From positions 1 to 64,000 of the forward strand of contig CALEUL010000045.1 in assembly GCA_937921035.1 (NCBI GenBank): 64,000 nucleotides of DNA. The letters run 5' to 3'. The notes under the pieces are model-generated. The model had not been told where the DNA came from, did no database searches, and worked only from the letters and a program-made list of their open reading frames with translations. How positions within the stretch are numbered: position 1 is the first letter of the stretch; each line of letters starts with the position of its first letter. A program made the translations under genes and the position numbers. Shown here piece by piece: positions 59,898 to 64,000 of this stretch. Source of the stretch: an uncultured Porphyromonadaceae bacterium (GTDB lineage: Bacteria > Bacteroidota > Bacteroidia > Bacteroidales > Muribaculaceae).

Positions 59898-59925
59898 AGG
59901 CCGCCGGGGCATGCCCCGGCGGCCT
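59898..59925. repeat. 13-bp perfect palindromic repeat between YccA and MATE genes
   Basis: AGGCCGCCGGGGC and GCCCCGGCGGCCT flank AT. It lies between the YccA stop and the MATE start on the minus strand and lacks a T tract, so it may end or process the upstream transcript. Confidence 0.85.
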
Positions 59926-59946
59926 TGTGATATGCAGGGGTAAATA

Positions 59947-60663
59947 TCAGTCGCGGTTGCCTCCGAATATCCGGAGGAGGAAGAGGAACAGATTTATGAA
60001 ATCGAGGTAGAGCGTCAGGGCGCCGAGTGTTGCCAGACGGCTCACGGCCTCGCCGGGGGCCTGCTGAGCCATTGTCTTGATCTGCTGGGTATCCCAGGCG
60101 GTGAGGCCTACGAAGATAAGCACGCCTGCTATGGAAATGATCCAGTCAAGGCTGCTGCTCTTCAGGAAAATGTTTACAAGCATGGCAATCATCAGGCCGA
60201 TAAGGGCCATGAACAGGAACGAGCCTACGCGCGACAGGTCGCGGTTCGTAAAGTAGCCGTAGATGCTCATTGCGCCGAATGTCAGGGCCGTTATAAGGAA
60301 CGTCTTGGCTATCGCGTCAATGCTGTAGGCAAGGAAAATTGTGCTCAGCATCAGACCGTTGAGAATCGAGTAGAGATAGAACAGCAGCGTAGCTGTGCCG
60401 TTGCTCATGCGCTGTATCGCGCTCGAGATACGGTAAACAAGAAATAGCTCGGCTATCACTACGGCAATCATAAACCAGCCGTTGGTAAGCACGAAGCTGA
60501 GGAATGCGTGGCTCGAGGCACATAAGAACGACGTGAGCGCGGTTACCACCAGCGCAAGTGTCATTTTCAGATACACCTTCTTCATTGTGTTGCTCACAGT
60601 ACTGGTGAGCGACGAGTAGCTGTTGTACGACGGAGAGTCGTTTCTGAATTGATTTTCGTACAT
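59947..60663 (-). CDS. Bax inhibitor-1/YccA-family membrane protein
   Basis: A 238-residue protein with seven transmembrane helices (LTLALVVTALTSFLCASSHA reads as MTLALVV in the protein, FVLTNGWFMIAVVIAELFLV, GTATLLFYLYSILNGLMLST, TFLITALTFGAMSIYGYFTN). The last segment (FVGLTAWDTQQIKTMAQQ) has the conserved Asp of the BI-1 family. Members are ion or calcium leak channels or stress proteins. It starts 30 bases after the argS stop, so it is in the manC-argS transcript. Confidence 0.92.
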   Translation of the reverse strand: MYENQFRNDSPSYNSYSSLTSTVSNTMKKVYLKMTLALVVTALTSFLCASSHAFLSFVLTNGWFMIAVVIAELFLVYRISSAIQRMSNGTATLLFYLYSILNGLMLSTIFLAYSIDAIAKTFLITALTFGAMSIYGYFTNRDLSRVGSFLFMALIGLMIAMLVNIFLKSSSLDWIISIAGVLIFVGLTAWDTQQIKTMAQQAPGEAVSRLATLGALTLYLDFINLFLFLLRIFGGNRD

Positions 60664-60692
60664 TGTTGTCTATTGTTGAGGGGTTGTTGATA

Positions 60693-62480
60693 TTACATGC
60701 GCTCGGGCACGTTTATGCCGAGCAGACCCATTGCCGATTTTACAGTGCGCGCGGTGGCGTCGGAGAGCGCCAGGCGCAGCGAGCGTACGGCGGGATTTTC
60801 CTCGCGGAGTATCGAGCAGTCGTGGTAGAACTGGTTGTACTGTTTCACAAGGTCGTAGGTATAGTTAGCGATAAGGGCAGGGGAGTATGCGCGGCCGGCT
60901 TCGGCAACAATACCGGGATAGTCCCCGAGGGCCTGTATGAGGGAGATTTCGCGTTCATTAGGCTCTACGGCAGTGTAGTCGGCCTTGTCCAGACCCTGCT
61001 CGTGGGCGCGGCGGAGCACCGAGCGGATACGGGCGTAGGTGTACTGTATGAACGGGCCCGTGTTGCCGTTGAAGTCTATGGATTCGCGAGGGTTGAAGGT
61101 CATGTTCTTGCGCGGGTCTACCTTCAGCAGGAAGTATTTTAGCGCGCCCAGACCGACGGTCTCGGCAATCTCGGATATTTCCTCCTCGCTGAGGCCGTCC
61201 AGCTTGCCAAGCTCCTGCGATACCTCGCGGGCCGTGTTCACCATGTCGGCCATAAGGTCGTCGGCGTCGACCACGGTACCCTCGCGGCTCTTCATTTTGC
61301 CTTCCGGCAGTTCAACCATGCCGTAGCTGAAGTGTACCAGGTCCTTGCCCCAGCTGAAGCCCAGGCGGTCAAGAAGGATCGAAAGAACCTGAAAGTGGTA
61401 GTTCTGTTCGTTGCCCACCACGTATATCATTTTGTCTATTTTATAGTCGTCGAAACGCTGCTTGGCGGTGCCGATGTCCTGCGTCATATATACCGACGTA
61501 CCGTCGGAGCGCAGAAGTAGCTTCTCGTCAAGTCCCTCGTTGTGCAGGTCTGCCCATACCGAACCGTCTTCGCGGCGGTACAGCAGACCTTTGTCGAGGC
61601 CTTCGAGAACCTTGGCCTTGCCGTCGAGATAGGTCTGCGATTCGTAGTAAATCTTGTCGAAACCAACCCCCATGCGGTTGTATGTCTGGTCGAAGCCGTC
61701 GTACACCCATGTGTTCATCATGTTCCACAGGGCGCGTACTTCGGGGTCGCCTTCTTCCCAGAGGCGCAGCATCGCGTGAGCCTCCTGCATCAGCGGCGAA
61801 GCCTCCTTGGCCTCGTCCTCACTCATGCCTTTCTCCATCAGCTCCTTCACTTCTGCCTTGTAGTGCTTGTCGAACGATACGTAGCAGTCGCCCACAAGGT
61901 GGTCGCCCTTCTTGCCGGAGCTTTCGGGGGTGGCGCCGTCGAAGAATTTTTTCCATGCAAGCATGGATTTGCAGATGTGGATGCCGCGGTCGTTCACAAT
62001 GTTGGTTTTCACAACTTTGTTGCCGCATGCCGCCAGGATGTTGGAAAGGCTGCTACCGAGCAGGATATTGCGCAGGTGGCCTAAGTGCAGCGGTTTGTTG
62101 GTGTTGGGCGACGAGTATTCCACCATCACAAGCGGACTTTCGTCAGTTACTGCCTTGAAGCCGTAGTGAGGATCGGTCTCGATGGCGGCCAGCACCGAAT
62201 TCCAGTATGTTGGTGTTATGGAGATGTTCAGGAAGCCCTTGACAACGTTGAAAGCCGAAACGGCGGGCTCGTTCTCTACAAGCCATGCGCCTATTTCGTT
62301 GCCCACGGCCTCGGGGGCTTTGTGGGCGGCTTTGACGTACGGGAAAACCATTACTGTGAGGTTGCCCTCGAATTCCTTGCGGGTTGCCTGCGGATTGATA
62401 GTGGAGGGATCGGCCTGAATGCCGTAGAGCTGTCCTACGGCCTTGGCTACGGCCTGCGATATTACTTTGTCGATAGACAT
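60693..62480 (-). CDS. argS: Arginine--tRNA ligase
   Basis: A 595-residue class I synthetase. The N-terminal Add-1 domain (1-110) binds the tRNA D loop. The HIGH-type motif is HLGHLRN in SSPNTNKPLHLGHLRNILLG, the KMSKS region reads GKMKSREGTVV, and the C-terminal anticodon-binding domain ends VKSAMGLLGINVPERM. It charges tRNA-Arg, two copies of which are at the left end of the window. It follows manC by 37 bases. Confidence 0.97.
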   Translation of the reverse strand: MSIDKVISQAVAKAVGQLYGIQADPSTINPQATRKEFEGNLTVMVFPYVKAAHKAPEAVGNEIGAWLVENEPAVSAFNVVKGFLNISITPTYWNSVLAAIETDPHYGFKAVTDESPLVMVEYSSPNTNKPLHLGHLRNILLGSSLSNILAACGNKVVKTNIVNDRGIHICKSMLAWKKFFDGATPESSGKKGDHLVGDCYVSFDKHYKAEVKELMEKGMSEDEAKEASPLMQEAHAMLRLWEEGDPEVRALWNMMNTWVYDGFDQTYNRMGVGFDKIYYESQTYLDGKAKVLEGLDKGLLYRREDGSVWADLHNEGLDEKLLLRSDGTSVYMTQDIGTAKQRFDDYKIDKMIYVVGNEQNYHFQVLSILLDRLGFSWGKDLVHFSYGMVELPEGKMKSREGTVVDADDLMADMVNTAREVSQELGKLDGLSEEEISEIAETVGLGALKYFLLKVDPRKNMTFNPRESIDFNGNTGPFIQYTYARIRSVLRRAHEQGLDKADYTAVEPNEREISLIQALGDYPGIVAEAGRAYSPALIANYTYDLVKQYNQFYHDCSILREENPAVRSLRLALSDATARTVKSAMGLLGINVPERM

Positions 62481-62517
62481 TCTTTTCGTGAGTTATATGT
62501 TATGCAGTTGTAATTCT

Positions 62518-63609
62518 TTATTCGTATTTCTCGCCGAATTTCACTCGGGCGTCGGTAACCATCTGCCTTATCTGCTGTTCGTGTGCCTTGGGGCATATCA
62601 GCAGTACGCCGTCGGCGTCGGCGATGATGAACTCTTCCAGACCGTCTACAACGACAAGCTTTTCGCCGCGCACGGCAAAAATGTTGCCGCGGCTGTTGTA
62701 GGCCAGTACATTGCAGTTCTGGGTAACGTTGGAATCGCTGTTCTTGGGCGAAAGGTCGTAGAGGGCGCTCCATGTGCCCAGGTCGCTCCAGCCGAAATTC
62801 ACCGTCTCCACATACACATTCGATGCCTTTTCCATAACGGCATAGTCTACCGATATGTTCGGACAGAACGGGAACGCTTTCTCGATAAAGTTGCGTTCTG
62901 CTACGGGATTGGTGTACACTTCCGGTGCGGCGGTGTCGAACACCGAGGCGATATCGGGTGCCAGTTTGCGGAAAACATCGCGTATTACTGACGTGCGCCA
63001 AAGGAATATGCCCGAGTTCCAGAAGAACTCGCCCGTGGCGATGAATACCTTTGCCATCTCGCGGTCGGGCTTCTCGGTAAAAGTCTTCACTTTGCTGAAG
63101 CTGCCTTCCACCGGTTCGCCCACCTGGATATAGCCGTAGCCCGTTTCTGGGCGCGTAGGCTCTATACCGAACGTAAGCAGCGCGTCGCGGTTTTCAACAA
63201 AGTCGAAGCCGTCGCGCACTGCCTGGTGGAACAGGCGGTCGCGTGTAATCACGTGGTCCGACGGCGTTACAATCATCGACGCCTCTGGGTCCAGTGCGGC
63301 GATGTGCCACGCTGCCCAAGCTATGCATGGTGCGGTGTTGCGGCGCGCGGGCTCAAGCAGAATATGGTCGCGCGATATTTCGGGAAGCTGCGCTGCCACT
63401 TGGTCGGCGTAGCGTTCGTTTGTCATTATCATTATGTTCTCCACCGGTATCTGTTCTGCGATACGGTCGAAGCTCATCTGAAGCAAGGAGCGGCCTGTGC
63501 CTAAGAAGTCTATAAACTGCTTGGGCAGACGTGTACGGCTGTAGGGCCAGAAACGGCTGCCTATGCCTCCGCACATTATCACGCAATAGCGATGGTCTTT
63601 TCTATCCAT
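62518..63609 (-). CDS. manC: Mannose-1-phosphate guanylyltransferase
   Basis: A 363-residue nucleotidyltransferase making GDP-mannose for surface glycans. The signature is MCGGIGSRFWPYSRTRLPKQF (in two parts: MCGGIGSRFW, SRTRLPKQF). TPSDHVI, FTEKPD, FFWNSGIFLWR and WSDLGTW follow. No phosphomannose isomerase domain is fused. The start ATG at 63609 (MDRKDHRY) is preferred over TTG two codons upstream. It heads the manC-argS-YccA run. Confidence 0.93.
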   Translation of the reverse strand: MDRKDHRYCVIMCGGIGSRFWPYSRTRLPKQFIDFLGTGRSLLQMSFDRIAEQIPVENIMIMTNERYADQVAAQLPEISRDHILLEPARRNTAPCIAWAAWHIAALDPEASMIVTPSDHVITRDRLFHQAVRDGFDFVENRDALLTFGIEPTRPETGYGYIQVGEPVEGSFSKVKTFTEKPDREMAKVFIATGEFFWNSGIFLWRTSVIRDVFRKLAPDIASVFDTAAPEVYTNPVAERNFIEKAFPFCPNISVDYAVMEKASNVYVETVNFGWSDLGTWSALYDLSPKNSDSNVTQNCNVLAYNSRGNIFAVRGEKLVVVDGLEEFIIADADGVLLICPKAHEQQIRQMVTDARVKFGEKYE

Positions 63610-63644
63610 GCTCAAAAATAGGGTTGTCGTTTGTTATCAATCTG

Positions 63645-63675
63645 CTAAGTTACAATTTTTTTTTCAGACAACAAA
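63645..63675 (-). promoter_or_regulatory. Promoter of manC-argS-YccA
   Basis: Minus strand: TTTG (plus 63672-63675), a 19-base spacer and TAACTTAG (plus 63645-63652), one base off consensus, 36 bases before the manC start. Confidence 0.65.
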
Positions 63676-63873
63676 ACCCCGCTCCGACGGCCGGAGGCAG
63701 TGATGGCATGCCGTAAGGTATGCCAAGGCGGTCGCAGACCGTTTGAGACTCCGGAATAAGCTTTGCGTTTACGGACTTGCGGTACTGATAATCAGTGTTT
63801 TCCCGGATGGGGTGTACTGATGTTCCGCGTGTTTGGAGATTCGTTTGCCTGCCGATGTATTATCTGACGAAAA

Positions 63874-63901
63874 AAAACGGCAGCCGGGCACCCCCGGCTG
63901 C
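63874..63901 (-). terminator. Terminator of the right-edge gene
   Basis: CGGCAGCCGGG and CCCGGCTGCCG form an 11-bp stem; on the minus strand it is followed by a run of T residues (plus-strand A run at 63871-63877). Confidence 0.9.
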
Positions 63902-63923
63902 CGCTATATGGCTGAGATGCCGT

Positions 63924-64000
63924 TTATTTCTTTGCTTCGTTGGAAGCCTGGAAGCGGGCGTTGAGACCTTCGATAATCTCTGCGGTGATATTGAGTTCGG
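63924..64000 (-). CDS. C-terminal end of a probable OmpH/Skp-family protein (partial)
   Basis: The last 25 codons enter from the right edge and read ELNITAEIIEGLNARFQASN, followed by EAKK and a stop at 63924-63926. The end pattern (ITxxIIxxLNARF) resembles the C-terminus of OmpH/Skp periplasmic chaperones in Bacteroidetes. Too little is present to be sure. A strong terminator follows the stop. Confidence 0.5.
   Translation of the reverse strand, partial: ELNITAEIIEGLNARFQASNEAKK

Larger units (their letters stand above)
63610..63923. other. 314-base intergenic region before manC
   Basis: It holds the minus-strand promoter of manC (63645-63675) and the terminator of the gene entering from the right (63874-63901). 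The rest, 63676-63873, shows no frame or RNA signal. Confidence 0.7.

Overview
The window is chromosomal DNA from a member of the Bacteroidales, most likely a gut Muribaculaceae-type organism (an inference from gene content, not a database match). Supporting signs are the Bacteroidetes promoter pattern TTTG-N19/20-TAnnTTTG before many genes, few Shine-Dalgarno sequences, a PCMD-domain lipoprotein, SCG/SCS lipoboxes, type IX-like C-terminal sorting tails, a gamma-alpha fused KorA and an oversized LptF/LptG permease.

Layout. 1-2.3 kb: end of an rRNA operon (23S 3' end, 5S), two identical tRNA-Arg(ACG), a small membrane protein, a zeta-toxin-like P-loop gene with a small overlapping partner, and tRNA-Ser(GGA). 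2.4-6.0 kb: coupled LptF/G permease, ribBA and an unknown helical protein. 6.1-8.2 kb: a large secreted protein on the minus strand. 8.6-18.9 kb: a seven-gene plus-strand cluster of exported proteins: an output-less CHASE2 sensor, an unknown secreted protein, a beta-propeller/OmpA-like protein, a TPR-caspase, a DUF4384 protein, a small exported protein, and a Pro-rich-linker transglutaminase-like protein. One consensus promoter precedes it and tRNA-Cys follows. 19.2-23.6 kb: carAB. 24.2-25.2 kb: an RHH/YafQ toxin-antitoxin pair and a small winged-helix protein. 25.3-29.7 kb: an OprP-like porin and a coupled lipoprotein / PCMD lipoprotein / beta-barrel operon. 29.9-36.6 kb: orphan histidine kinase, GT4, arabinose-5-phosphate isomerase, a degenerate PfkB protein, ribH, four small genes including SUI1, and a beta-barrel protein. 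36.6-39.6 kb: nagB, a DUF3737 beta-helix protein and a MalY-type C-S lyase. 39.7-42.2 kb: two minus-strand exported proteins and a subtilase remnant. 42.5-48.0 kb: a minus-strand run of porin, MFS transporter, GadC-like antiporter and pyruvoyl-type (PSD-family) decarboxylase. 48.3-50.9 kb: a second secreted caspase, with WG repeats. 51.2-55.5 kb: korAB, frr, pyrH. 55.8-64 kb: a YczE-like membrane protein, a redox group (polyferredoxin, OxyR, small ferredoxin), MATE exporter, YccA/BI-1, argS, manC and the 3' end of a probable OmpH-family gene.

The most interesting system is the exported caspase network. The 8.6-18.9 kb cluster combines an extracytoplasmic CHASE2 sensor, a caspase, a DUF4384 protein and a second Cys-His-Asp enzyme. 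The WG-repeat caspase at 48 kb carries the same unnamed domain of roughly 150 residues as the cluster's caspase and beta-propeller proteins, and has the same His-to-Cys spacing in its catalytic domain. Other points of interest are two candidate small RNAs with near-consensus promoters and terminators (42.4 kb and 23.85 kb), the decarboxylase/antiporter operon, a subtilase fragment, a 26-bp perfect inverted repeat, and a PfkB protein that lacks the catalytic Asp motif. All functional roles are inferred from the sequence alone; no database search was run.
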